Shown one piece after another: positions 8,993 to 17,574 of a stretch of DNA of 64,000 nucleotides. The notes beneath the pieces are model-generated. The model saw only the letters and a program-made list of their open reading frames with translations. It was not told the origin of the DNA and searched no databases. The stretch lies in NCBI GenBank assembly GCA_024235595.1, contig JACKMC010000013.1, forward strand, positions 39,764-103,763, given 5' to 3'. Both the position numbers and the translations under genes were made by a program. Positions within the stretch are counted from its first letter, which is position 1; each line of letters begins with the position of its first letter. The DNA comes from Zoogloeaceae bacterium (lineage in GTDB: Bacteria; Pseudomonadota; Gammaproteobacteria; Burkholderiales; Rhodocyclaceae).

Positions 8993-9965
8993 GCTCAACC
9001 TGGTCGAGGCAGTGAATCACGCACTGGCCTACGAAATGGAGCATGACCCGGCGGTGCTGGTGCTCGGCGAGGACGTCGGCGTCAATGGCGGGGTGTTCCG
9101 CGCTACCGTCGGCCTGCAGGCGCGCTTCGGCCCCGCGCGGGTGCTCGACACGCCGCTCGCCGAGACCGCGATCGCGGGCACGGCGATCGGCATGGCGGCA
9201 ATGGGGCTCAAGCCGGTGGCCGAGATCCAGTTCTCGGGCTTCATCTACCCGACCATCGATCACATCGTCAATCACGCCTCGCGGCTGCGCAATCGCACCC
9301 GCGGCCGGCTGTCCTGTCCGATGGTGTTGCGCACGCCCTCGGGCGGCGGCATCCACGCGCCCGAGCATCACTCCGAGAACCCGGAGGCCTTGTTCACCAA
9401 TGTGCCGGGGCTGCGGGTGGTCGTGCCCTCCTCGCCACAGCGCGCCTACGGCCTGCTGCTGGCGGCGATCCGCGACCCCGATCCGGTGGTCTTCCTCGAG
9501 CCGACACGGCTTTACCGGCTCTTCAAGCAGGAAGTCGCCGACGACGGCGAGGCGTTGCCGCTCGACGTGTGCTTTACCCTGCGCGCCGGCAACGACATCA
9601 CCCTGGTGAGCTGGGGCGCGACCCTCCAGGAAGTGCAGGCCGCGGCCGACCTGCTGGCCGCCGAAGGCGTCATGGCCGAGGTCCTCGACGTCGCCACGCT
9701 CAAGCCGCTCGACATGGAAACCATCCTCGAATCGGTGACCCGCACCGGGCGCTGCGTGATCGTGCATGAGGCCGCGCAGACGGGCGGCTTCGGCGCCGAG
9801 ATCGCCGCCGGGCTGGCCGAGCACGGACTGTATTCGCTGCTGGCGCCGGTGCGCCGGGTTGCGGCCTACGACGTGGTGGTGCCGCTGGCGCGGCTGGAGT
9901 CGCAGTATCTGCCGAGTGTCGAGCGCATTGTGGACGCGGTCAGGAAAACCATGGAGGCGTCATGA
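8985..9965 (+). CDS. 2-oxoacid dehydrogenase E1 component, beta subunit
   Basis: A 326-residue transketolase-type subunit. It begins MAELNLVEAVNHALAYEME, then VLVLGEDVGVNGGVFRAT (~24-41) and the pyrimidine-domain stretch DTPLAETAIAGTAIGMAA. The C-terminal domain (~200-326) has the usual DVATLKPLDMETI...GRCVIVHEAAQTGGFGAEIA. ATG 8985 has AAGGAGG six bases upstream and overlaps the E1 alpha stop by eight bases. It forms the alpha2beta2 E1 with the upstream product. Confidence 0.93.
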   Translation: MAELNLVEAVNHALAYEMEHDPAVLVLGEDVGVNGGVFRATVGLQARFGPARVLDTPLAETAIAGTAIGMAAMGLKPVAEIQFSGFIYPTIDHIVNHASRLRNRTRGRLSCPMVLRTPSGGGIHAPEHHSENPEALFTNVPGLRVVVPSSPQRAYGLLLAAIRDPDPVVFLEPTRLYRLFKQEVADDGEALPLDVCFTLRAGNDITLVSWGATLQEVQAAADLLAAEGVMAEVLDVATLKPLDMETILESVTRTGRCVIVHEAAQTGGFGAEIAAGLAEHGLYSLLAPVRRVAAYDVVVPLARLESQYLPSVERIVDAVRKTMEAS

Positions 9966-11065
9966 AAGTCTTCAAACTGCCGGATCTGGGCGAGGGGCTG
10001 CAGGAAGCGGAGATCGTCGAGTGGCACGTCGCGGTCGGTGACGAAGTCGAGGCCGACCAGCAAGTGGTGTCGGTGGAGACGGCCAAGGCCATCGTCGATA
10101 TCCCTTCTCCTCAGAAGGGGCGGATCGAGAAACTGTTCGGCAAGACCGGCCAGATCGTGCATGTCGGCGCGCCGCTGGTCGGCTTCGAGGGCAGCGGCGA
10201 AGACAGCGACGCCGGCACCGTGGTGGGCTCGGTCACGGTCGGCAACCAGTTGCAGCAGGACGCACCGGCCGCGGTCGGTCGCGGCTCGGCAACCATCAAG
10301 GCGATCCCGGCGGTGCGGGCGCTGGCGCGCCAGCTCAATGTCGAGCTCGAGATGGTGACCCCGTCCGGGCCGGATGGCGTGATCACCACCGCCGACGTCA
10401 AACGGGTCGCCAAGATCCTCGCCGAGGCCGGGCCGCCGGAGATCCTGCGCGGCGTGCGCCGGGCGATGGCGCAGAACATGGCGCTGGCGCAGAGCGAGGT
10501 CGCGCCGGCCACCGTCATGGATGACGCCGACATCCATGCCTGGAAGGCCGGCACCGACGTCACCATCCGCCTGGTGCGGGCGCTGGTGGCGGGATGCGCG
10601 GCCGAGCCCGGGCTCAACGCCTGGTACGAGGGCCACACCATGGCCCGCCGCATCGTCGCCAAGATCGATGTCGGCATCGCCATCGACCTCGCCGACGGGC
10701 TGTTCGTGCCGGTGCTGCGCGATGTCGCCAAGCGCGACGCGTCCGACCTGCGCGGCGGTCTCGAGCGCATGCGCAAGGACCTGGCGGCGCGCAAGATCCC
10801 GGCCGAGGAGTTGCGCGGCAACACCATCACGCTGTCGAATTTCGGCATGATCGGCGGCAAGTACGCCGCGCCCATCGTGATGCCGCCGACCGTCGCCATT
10901 CTCGGTGCCGGCCGCATTCATGAGCAGGTGCTGGCAGTCGACGGCAAACCGGCAGTGCGGCGGGTGTTGCCGCTCAGTTTGAGTTTCGATCACCGGGTGG
11001 TAACCGGCGGCGAGGCGGCGCGCTTCCTGGCCGGGGTGATCGCCGACCTGGGCCTGCCCGAGTAG
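9962..11065 (+). CDS. Dihydrolipoamide acyltransferase (E2)
   Basis: A 367-residue E2. One lipoyl domain (1-75, lipoyl Lys42 in VETAKAIVDI), a peripheral-subunit-binding domain (~105-145, IPAVRALARQL...GPDGVITTADV), and a catalytic domain from ~155. The active-site signature reads SFDHRVVTGG: catalytic His344 is present, but the usual Asp of DHRxxDG is Thr348. The gene overlaps E1 beta by four bases. No E3 (lipoamide dehydrogenase) follows, so E3 must come from elsewhere. The linkers are short, so the protein is smaller than most E2s (400-550 aa). Confidence 0.92.
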   Translation: MKVFKLPDLGEGLQEAEIVEWHVAVGDEVEADQQVVSVETAKAIVDIPSPQKGRIEKLFGKTGQIVHVGAPLVGFEGSGEDSDAGTVVGSVTVGNQLQQDAPAAVGRGSATIKAIPAVRALARQLNVELEMVTPSGPDGVITTADVKRVAKILAEAGPPEILRGVRRAMAQNMALAQSEVAPATVMDDADIHAWKAGTDVTIRLVRALVAGCAAEPGLNAWYEGHTMARRIVAKIDVGIAIDLADGLFVPVLRDVAKRDASDLRGGLERMRKDLAARKIPAEELRGNTITLSNFGMIGGKYAAPIVMPPTVAILGAGRIHEQVLAVDGKPAVRRVLPLSLSFDHRVVTGGEAARFLAGVIADLGLPE

Positions 11066-11093
11066 TACCAGCGCTGGCCCGAGGACGATCGCC

Positions 11094-12461
11094 ATGGATG
11101 AAATCGAGCTGCTCGCAGACGCCGACGTGCGTGCCAGGGACTATGTCGCCGGCGCCCGCGACCGGCGGGTCTTTCCCGGCCAGAAGGCCCTCTCGGGCCT
11201 GGCGCGTTTCGACGAAGCGCTGCCCGCCTCGGGCCTGCCCGCCGGGCAGACGCTGGCCCTGCTCGACGAGGCCGGTTCGCCCGCCACGGTCGCCTCGAAC
11301 GGGCCGCGCTATTTCGGCTTCGTCATCGGCGCCAGCCAGCCGGTGGCCGCGGCCGCCGAGCGCCTGGCGATCGCCTGGGACCAGTGCGCCTCTTCCTTCG
11401 ACAACTCGCCGGCGGCGGCGACAATCGAGAAGACCGCCGCGCGCTGGGTGCTCGAGGCGCTCGATCTGCCCGCCGGCAGCGCCGTCGGCTTCGGCACCTC
11501 GGCATCGGCCTGCGGCCTGGCCTGCCTGAGCGCCGCGCGGCGCGCCCTGCTGGCGCGGGAGGGCTGGGATTTCGACCAGGAGGGCCTGGGCGGCGCGCCG
11601 CAGGTCCGCGTGGTCGTCTCCGCCACCGCCCACGTCACCCTTGTCAAGGCGCTGCGAATGATGGGCTTCGGCCTCAGGCACATCGTTCGCGCGCCGGTCG
11701 ACCCCTTCGGCCGCATCGACCCCGCACAGTTGCCGCCACTCGACGCCAGGACGATTCTCTGCCTGCAGGCGGGCGAAGTGAATACCGGCGAATTCGACCC
11801 GTTCGAGCCGCTCATCGCCCGCGCCAGGGCGGCCGGCGCATGGGTCCATGTGGACGGCGCCTTCGGCCTGTGGGCGCGTGCCTGCGCCGCCACCCGCCAT
11901 CTCACCGCGGGCATCGACGGGGCCGACAGCTGGACCACCGACGGCCACAAGTGGCTCAACACACCCTACGACGGCGCCATGGGCATCTGCCGCGAGCCGC
12001 AGGCGCTCGCCGGTGCGATGAACAGCGATGCGGTGTATTTCACCGCCTCCGCCGACAGCCAGAAGAATCTCGGCATCGAGTTTTCGCGTCGTGCGCGGGG
12101 CATCCCGATCTGGGCGGTACTGCGCACCCTCGGTCGGGACGGGGTCGACGAACTCGTGGCGCGCCACTGTCGCCAGGCTCGGCGGCTTGCCACCGGCCTC
12201 GCGCAGGCCGGTTTCGAAATCCTCAACCGCGTGGTGCTGAACCAGGTGCTGGTACGGCTCGGCCGCGACGAAGACACCTGCGCGCTGCGCGAGGCCGCCA
12301 TCGCCAGCGGCGAGACCTGGTTCGGCCCCACCGTCTGGCAGGACCGCCCCGCCTTTCGGCTCAGCATCTCGTCGTGGCGCACGACGGACCAGGACATCGA
12401 CGCAGCCATCGAGCTGCTTGGCCGGCTGAGGGCGGAACTCGGCGCGCCACGGGCCTCATGA
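11094..12461 (+). CDS. PLP-dependent group II decarboxylase family protein
   Basis: A 455-residue enzyme of the aromatic-amino-acid/glutamate decarboxylase fold. The PLP lysine is Lys286 in TTDGHKWLNTPYDGAMG, preceded by the stretch VHVDGAFGLWARAC that supplies the Asp contacting the pyridine ring. The N-terminal part contains FGTSASACGLACLSAARRALL. Relatives decarboxylate L-amino acids or act as aldolases/aldehyde synthases on them; the substrate cannot be read off. It starts 28 bp after the E2 stop, so it may be co-transcribed with the dehydrogenase genes. An amino-acid-derived oxoacid pathway would link them (inference). Confidence 0.85.
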   Translation: MDEIELLADADVRARDYVAGARDRRVFPGQKALSGLARFDEALPASGLPAGQTLALLDEAGSPATVASNGPRYFGFVIGASQPVAAAAERLAIAWDQCASSFDNSPAAATIEKTAARWVLEALDLPAGSAVGFGTSASACGLACLSAARRALLAREGWDFDQEGLGGAPQVRVVVSATAHVTLVKALRMMGFGLRHIVRAPVDPFGRIDPAQLPPLDARTILCLQAGEVNTGEFDPFEPLIARARAAGAWVHVDGAFGLWARACAATRHLTAGIDGADSWTTDGHKWLNTPYDGAMGICREPQALAGAMNSDAVYFTASADSQKNLGIEFSRRARGIPIWAVLRTLGRDGVDELVARHCRQARRLATGLAQAGFEILNRVVLNQVLVRLGRDEDTCALREAAIASGETWFGPTVWQDRPAFRLSISSWRTTDQDIDAAIELLGRLRAELGAPRAS

Positions 12462-12554
12462 GCGCGCCGCCTTGCCAGGCGGTCGCGCCGCGCTGCGGCG
12501 ATACAATGGGCGGTGCCCCAAAGGCATCCGTCAAGAATCCACAACGAGTTCCCC

Positions 12555-13106
12555 ATGCCCCTGAGCCCCTACCTCGACACCTTTCCCGTCCTCGGCACGG
12601 AAAACTTCATCCATGAATCGGCCAGCGTCATCGGCGACGTGCGCACCGGCCGCGACTGCTCGATCTGGTGCAATGCCGTGGTTCGCGGCGACGTCAATCG
12701 CATCCTCATCGGCGACTGCAGCAACATCCAGGACTTCGTGATGTGCCATGTCTCGCACCGTCGCGAGGCCAAGCCCGAGGGTTCGCCGCTGATCATCGGC
12801 GATCATGTCACCGTCGGCCATTCGGCAATCCTGCATGGCTGCACCATCGGCAATGAATGCCTCATCGGCATGGGCGTCATCGTCATGGACGACGCGGTCG
12901 TGGGCGACCGGGTGATGGTCGGTGCGGGCAGCCTGGTCTCGCCCGGCAAGGTTCTCGAGAGCGGCTTTCTCTACGTCGGCCGGCCCGCCGTCAAGGCGCG
13001 CCCGCTCAGCGAGGAGGAGATCGCCTACCTCAGGTATTCCGCCGAGCACTACGTGCGGGTCAAGGACAACTACCTCTTGCAGGGCGGCAGCGGCAAGGCA
13101 GGCTGA
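12555..13106 (+). CDS. Gamma-class carbonic anhydrase family protein
   Basis: A 183-residue left-handed beta-helix protein built from hexapeptide repeats. The three zinc ligands of the gamma-carbonic-anhydrase family are in place: His65 (VMCHV), His89 (TVGHS) and His94 (ILHGC). Relatives (YrdA, PaaY, CaiE) are cytoplasmic trimers with carbonic anhydrase or thioesterase activity. Start ATG 12555 (MPLSPYLDTFPVLG) is preferred to an upstream in-frame ATG at 12513, which would add a non-conserved 14-residue extension. Confidence 0.92.
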   Translation: MPLSPYLDTFPVLGTENFIHESASVIGDVRTGRDCSIWCNAVVRGDVNRILIGDCSNIQDFVMCHVSHRREAKPEGSPLIIGDHVTVGHSAILHGCTIGNECLIGMGVIVMDDAVVGDRVMVGAGSLVSPGKVLESGFLYVGRPAVKARPLSEEEIAYLRYSAEHYVRVKDNYLLQGGSGKAG

Positions 13107-13141
13107 TCCCGCACTCTTCGCCAACGGCGCAAAGCCCCTCC

Positions 13142-13759
13142 TCAGGCTGCGTCCAGCACCACGTCCCATCGGGCCTGCAAGGGCGCCCCGAGTTCCCCGC
13201 CCTCAAAAGGCGCCGTCACCAGCGCCCGGCGCTCCACCGGGATCCTGCGATACAGGAAATCCTCCGCGTTGCCCGCTTCGCCAGCCACATAGAGCTGGGT
13301 GACGAAGGGCTCGCGGCCGGCCGGATACACGGCGACGTGAATATGCGGTGTGCGCCCCGGGTAGGGCACCGGGCGAATGGTGAGGAAGCGATAGCGCCCC
13401 TCGGCGTCGCTCACGGTATGACCGAAGCCCTGGAAGGCGGGATCGATCTCGCCCGGCCCGGAATCGCCGGGGTGGCGATAGCGCCCGTTGGCATCGCATT
13501 GCCAGATCTCGATGCGGGTGCCCGCCAGCGGCCTGCCGTCGAGCTTCAGCAAGCGACCGGACAGATCCGAAAGCACCCCACCGGCCCGCGCGGCTTGCCC
13601 CGACACATGAACCAGATCGTTGTCGCGATCGAGCGGCAGCGTCAGCGGGTAGAAAGGTCCGGGGGTCTGTCGCGGCGTTGCCGCCGGGACACGGGCCAGG
13701 GCGGGCGCAACGAAAAGCGCAGCGGCACCCAGGACAAGACGGCGGCGATTATCCAGCAT
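13142..13759 (-). CDS. Exported intradiol ring-cleavage dioxygenase-like protein
   Basis: A 205-residue protein with an N-terminal twin-arginine-like signal (MLDNRRRLVLGAAALFVAPALA) and an intradiol dioxygenase fold. The four non-heme Fe(III) ligands are visible: Tyr94 (GRYRHPG), Tyr133 (VPYPGRTPH), His139 and His141 (HIHVAVYP). Family members cleave catechols between the hydroxyls; exported short members of unknown substrate are common in Proteobacteria. The start at 13759 has GGGAG ten bases upstream; 13777 is an in-frame alternative. It is convergent with the carbonic anhydrase gene and divergent from the GST gene. Confidence 0.85.
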   Translation of the reverse strand: MLDNRRRLVLGAAALFVAPALARVPAATPRQTPGPFYPLTLPLDRDNDLVHVSGQAARAGGVLSDLSGRLLKLDGRPLAGTRIEIWQCDANGRYRHPGDSGPGEIDPAFQGFGHTVSDAEGRYRFLTIRPVPYPGRTPHIHVAVYPAGREPFVTQLYVAGEAGNAEDFLYRRIPVERRALVTAPFEGGELGAPLQARWDVVLDAA

Positions 13760-13945
13760 GGCTGCACGCACTCCCATGAACGAACCCGACCAAGCGTAGA
13801 GTGCCGCGGTCCGGCAAGGTTCGCGGCCCGGATCGCGGCCGGCAAATCGCGCATAATTGAAGCGCGGTCCGATGCGCGGCTTCGGCACGGATCGACCATA
13901 GAGGCGCGCACGCCCATCCCGATCGATATGCTCACAGAGACGACC

Positions 13946-14629
13946 ATGATCAAGTTCTACTTCTCCCCCGCCCCCAACCCCGCCAAGGTCACCTTGTTCC
14001 TCGAGGAAGCAGGCCTGGAATACGAAGCCGTGCCGGTGGATACCCGCAAGGGCGAACAGCACGCGCCGGACTTCAAGGCGCTGAACCCCAACGCCAAGGT
14101 GCCGGTGATCGTCGATGGCGAGACCGTGGTCTTCGACAGCAACGCGATCCTGCTCTACCTCGCGGAAAAAACCGGCCAGTTCATGCCCGCCGACACCGCG
14201 GGGCGCGGACAGATGTATTCGTGGCTGATGTTCGTCGCCAGCGGTATCGGTCCTTTCAGTGGCCAGGCAGTGCATTTCAAGCACTACGCGCCGGGCACGC
14301 ACCCCTACTCGATCAACCGCTACGACTTCGAGGCGTGGCGACACTGGCGCATCGTCAACGAACACCTCGCGAATCGAGCGTGGATGATCGGCAGCGACTA
14401 CAGCCTGGTCGACATGGCGCTCTGGGGCTGGGCACGCGCCGTGCCCTTCGTGCTCGGCGCCGAAGCCTGGAGCGAGCTGCCGCACCTCAAGCGCCTGCTC
14501 GACGAGATCAATGCGCGCCCCGCGGCGCAGCGTGCCGAAGCGCTCAAGGACCGCTTCAGCTTCAAGGCCGAGATGGACGATGAGGCGAACAAGGCGATGT
14601 TCCCGCAGAACGCGCGGCTGCCGGCCTGA
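13946..14629 (+). CDS. Glutathione S-transferase
   Basis: A 227-residue GST: an N-terminal thioredoxin-fold domain (MIKFYFSPAPNPAKVTLFLEE; NPNAKVPVIVDGETVVFDSNAIL with the cis-Pro and the Asp-Ser glutathione contact) and a C-terminal helical domain (DYSLVDMALWGWARAV). It conjugates or transfers glutathione in the cytoplasm. ATG 13946 gives the conserved MIKFYFSP opening; an in-frame ATG at 13928 would add six residues. The catalytic residue is probably Ser9 or a neighbour. Confidence 0.9.
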   Translation: MIKFYFSPAPNPAKVTLFLEEAGLEYEAVPVDTRKGEQHAPDFKALNPNAKVPVIVDGETVVFDSNAILLYLAEKTGQFMPADTAGRGQMYSWLMFVASGIGPFSGQAVHFKHYAPGTHPYSINRYDFEAWRHWRIVNEHLANRAWMIGSDYSLVDMALWGWARAVPFVLGAEAWSELPHLKRLLDEINARPAAQRAEALKDRFSFKAEMDDEANKAMFPQNARLPA

Positions 14630-14815
14630 TCTTTCAGAGGCGAGGCGCGGAGCGATGGCCGGGGCATGCACCAGCGCCCTCGCCGATCGATCGCCGCCAG
14701 GCCGCCCGGCCCCGAGCATACGCCTGGCCGCGTGATTTCAGTCCGCGCCCGGACGCATCCGGGCCGGATATCATGCGCCACCCTCACCCGATCCGCTGTC
14801 AAGGCCCGCGTCATC

Positions 14816-15709
14816 ATGCGTCTTCGCACCCGCTTCAACGTTGCCCTCGGCAGCGTCTTCGCGCTCGGCTTCATCCTGAGCATCCTCGTCACCTATGCCG
14901 TGGTGCTGCAGAACGCCAAGGACGAGCTGCTGCGCAACGCCAGCCTGATGATGGAAACGGCGCTGGCGGTACGCAACTACACGATCGAGGAGATCAAGCC
15001 CCACCTCGACCCGATGCTCGAGGCGACTTTCCTGCCGCAGACCGTCCCGGCCTATTCGGCGATCGAAACCTTCGCCCGCCTGCAAAAGAAATACCCGGAT
15101 TTCAGCTATCGCGAGGCCACCCTCAACCCCACCAACCCCCGCGATCGCAGCACCGACTGGGAAAGCCGCATCATCGATGACTTCCGCAGCGGCAAGGACG
15201 GCGAAGTCATCGGTGAGCGTGAATCGGCCAGCGGGCCGAGCCTCTACATCGCCCGACCGATCAGGATCACCAATCCCGCCTGCCTGGCCTGCCACAGCAC
15301 GCCCGCCGCCGCGCCTGCCTCGCTGCTCGCCAAGTATGGCGAGGACAACGGCTTCGGCTGGAAGCTCGACGAAATCGTCGGCGCCCAGATCATCGTCATC
15401 CCCACCGACCTCGCGCAGCGCAACGCGATGCATGCCTTCTGGTCATTCACCGCAATACTCGGCGCACTCTTCATGCTGCTCTTCGTGATCATCAACCTGA
15501 TGCTTACGCGCCTTGTCGTCACGCCGATCAAGCGAATCGCCGACCTGAGCGACGAGATCAGCAAGGGCAACCTCGACCTCGCAGAATTCGAAGAAGGCGG
15601 GGCCGACGAAATCCGCCACCTGCAAGCGTCCTTCAATCGCATGCGCCGCAGTATCGAAAAGGCGATCAAGGTGGTCCAGTTGCAGAAAGACCTGCTGAAG
15701 AAGTCCTGA
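14816..15709 (+). CDS. Membrane sensor with a c-type heme (DUF3365/Tll0287-like) and HAMP
   Basis: A 297-residue two-helix membrane protein: TM1 (~12-33), a periplasmic domain holding the heme-attachment motif CLACH (Cys156, Cys159, His160), TM2 (~207-231), then a HAMP linker (~230-285) ending in a short helix. The periplasmic part matches the DUF3365/Tll0287-like domain used by bacterial redox or gas sensors (NALVRNYTIEEI-type start, later STDWESRIIDDFR). There is no kinase, cyclase or methyl-accepting domain after HAMP, so the signal must go to a partner, most simply the next gene 38 bp downstream. Start ATG 14816. Confidence 0.87.
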   Translation: MRLRTRFNVALGSVFALGFILSILVTYAVVLQNAKDELLRNASLMMETALAVRNYTIEEIKPHLDPMLEATFLPQTVPAYSAIETFARLQKKYPDFSYREATLNPTNPRDRSTDWESRIIDDFRSGKDGEVIGERESASGPSLYIARPIRITNPACLACHSTPAAAPASLLAKYGEDNGFGWKLDEIVGAQIIVIPTDLAQRNAMHAFWSFTAILGALFMLLFVIINLMLTRLVVTPIKRIADLSDEISKGNLDLAEFEEGGADEIRHLQASFNRMRRSIEKAIKVVQLQKDLLKKS

Positions 15710-15747
15710 TCATGATGCATCGCATCTCTTCGCAGGCGGCCTGAGCG

Positions 15748-16497
15748 GTGGACCAGACCCTTGGCGCGGCGGCGCCAGCGACCGTGATCACCCTCCGCCT
15801 CTGCGCGCGGACCCAAGGCCGCCCGTTGCAGGCGGCGACGTGCCAGAATTTTGCCAACCTGATCGGCAATTCACTGGGCCAGGGCTGCCATATCCAGCCA
15901 ACGGTGCGCAACGATGCCGAAATGTCGCTGGCCCTGATCGTTCCGGTCACGAGTCAGGCGCTCACGATCCTGCGCCGCCTGCTTGCCGTACAGGCCGAAC
16001 TTCACCGCATGCGAGCGGATGCGAGGATGAGCTTTCTGGTCCATCACGGGATCGTCTTTCCGAGCGGCGGCAGCTACATCGGATCGGCGCTTCGCCAGGC
16101 CCGCGCCAAGCTTGCCCGGCTGCCTGAACACATCGAACACGGCGCCACCAGCGACTTCGCGGGTTTCGCCCAGTCGTGGGATGCCCAACCGATCAGGTTC
16201 GAGAAGTTCGCCGATCCCGACATCGACCCGGGCGTTCTGCGATTCACGCTGGCGGCCACGCCGGGTGCCGCGACCCAGGGCACGCCGCTTGCAGACGGCG
16301 CCGCCGTGGAACGCCTGAAGCGCTGCCTGGCGGAGCATCTGGGGCCCTTTGCCACGGTGGTCGTCGACGCGGCGCTCGCTTCGAGCACCACACCGCGGCA
16401 ACTGGTCGAGGAGCTTTGCAGCGAGATCGACGATGCGCAGGCCCGGGCACGCTTCCGCAACGAGGCTCTCAGCGCGCTGCGCCCACCCCGCAGCTGA
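15748..16497 (+). CDS. Putative signalling protein with degenerate cyclase-like and C-terminal DUF8082-like domains
   Basis: A 249-residue soluble protein starting at GTG 15748. The middle (MSFLVHHGIVF...GGSYIGSALRQARAKLARL, ~95-125) has the shape of the GE-phi-G-DYxGxxVNxAARL segment of class III nucleotidyl cyclases, but the metal and transition-state residues are not kept, so it is probably inactive. The end (LAEHLGPFATVVVDAALASS...ARFRNEA) resembles the small DUF8082-type domain at the C-terminus of some serine/threonine kinases and cyclases. Its place 38 bp behind a heme sensor lacking an output suggests it receives that signal. Both family calls are by eye and tentative. Confidence 0.6.
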   Translation: MDQTLGAAAPATVITLRLCARTQGRPLQAATCQNFANLIGNSLGQGCHIQPTVRNDAEMSLALIVPVTSQALTILRRLLAVQAELHRMRADARMSFLVHHGIVFPSGGSYIGSALRQARAKLARLPEHIEHGATSDFAGFAQSWDAQPIRFEKFADPDIDPGVLRFTLAATPGAATQGTPLADGAAVERLKRCLAEHLGPFATVVVDAALASSTTPRQLVEELCSEIDDAQARARFRNEALSALRPPRS

Positions 16498-16515
16498 AAT
16501 CTCCTGCCCGGCGCA

Positions 16516-17574
16516 CTACATCCTGATGGTCTCCAGATAGCCGGTCATCTCCAGATAGCCGCGCCCGATCTCGCGCCCGGCTTCGATCACCCGCACCGCA
16601 CCTTCCCAGTAGACCGCGCCGGTGCTGCGACGGCTGTCCAGTTCCTGATCGGGCATCAGCGCCGTGAGCTCGAGCACCCGCCCGCCGGCGCGCACACGCA
16701 GGTGCACCGGGTACTCGGCGCCGGTGCGCGGCGAGCGCCAGCGTTCGAGCACTTCGAAGCTCACTTCGGACGGTGCGAGCGGCCGGTCCGGTTCGCCGGG
16801 CGTGCGCAGCGTGCCGGCGGACCACAACGCCCGCCCCTCCCCGTCGCGCATGCGAAAAGCCATCAGCGCACCGCCATCATCCAGGTTCAGGCCCACCCAA
16901 TCCCACCCGCGGGCACCTTCGGGCATCAACTCGCTGGACCACTCCTGGTCGAGCCAGGCGCGCCCGGTGACGACATGCCGTTTGCCGTCCACCGTCACCT
17001 CGCCACTCACGGCGAGCTGAGGGCGGCTGTAGTAGTAGCTCGCGTGACGCGGGTCGGGGGCCTTCTGGCTGAACCCTGCGCGGCCGTTGAGCATCGGCGG
17101 CTGGCTAGGTTCCAGCGCCAGGCTGTATGAAAATTCGCGCGCGCTGACCTCGGCGATGAAGACGCCATCTCGCTCTTCGAGACGCCAGTCGCCAACCCAG
17201 GCGTGGGTCCGCCCGGTGGCCGCACCCGCCAGCAGGCCGGAGGCGCGGGCGCTGCGCTCCGCATGCAGCAGGCGTCCCTGCGCAGCATCGGCGACCGCGG
17301 CATGGGCGAGGATCAGCTGCGCAGGACTGAATCGCCCCGGCGCCTGCTCGCCGATACCCGTGCGCACCCTGAAGAAGGTGATCTGGAAACCCCGTTGCAC
17401 CCCCGCCTCGTCGTCCAGCCAGCCGGTCACATACCACCATTCGGTTCGGTACCCGGGGTGAGCGCCGGTGTCGGCGGGAAGCGAGACGCTGCGGCCCGGA
17501 CGCACCGGCGGGTAGTCGACTGCGAGCGCAGGCAGCGTCACCACGAGCAAGAGCCAGCACCACATGCGGCCCAT
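16516..17574 (-). CDS. Lipocalin-like exported protein (CrtC/AttH family)
   Basis: A 352-residue secreted protein with a signal peptide (MWCWLLLVVTLPALA) and two lipocalin-like beta-barrels of the CrtC/AttH type: N-terminal GYRTEWWYVTGWLDDE...FQITFFRVRT, central RAWLDQEWSSELMPEGARGWDWVGLNLDDGG, C-terminal VYWEGAVRVIEAGREIGRGYLEMTGY. The family includes carotenoid 1,2-hydratase and AttH proteins found next to ABC exporters. ATG 17574 overlaps the stop of the FtsX gene (TGATG); a GTG at 17577 would add one residue. The operon setting points to the AttEFGH type of export system rather than carotenoid synthesis, of which there is no other sign. Confidence 0.85.
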   Translation of the reverse strand: MGRMWCWLLLVVTLPALAVDYPPVRPGRSVSLPADTGAHPGYRTEWWYVTGWLDDEAGVQRGFQITFFRVRTGIGEQAPGRFSPAQLILAHAAVADAAQGRLLHAERSARASGLLAGAATGRTHAWVGDWRLEERDGVFIAEVSAREFSYSLALEPSQPPMLNGRAGFSQKAPDPRHASYYYSRPQLAVSGEVTVDGKRHVVTGRAWLDQEWSSELMPEGARGWDWVGLNLDDGGALMAFRMRDGEGRALWSAGTLRTPGEPDRPLAPSEVSFEVLERWRSPRTGAEYPVHLRVRAGGRVLELTALMPDQELDSRRSTGAVYWEGAVRVIEAGREIGRGYLEMTGYLETIRM

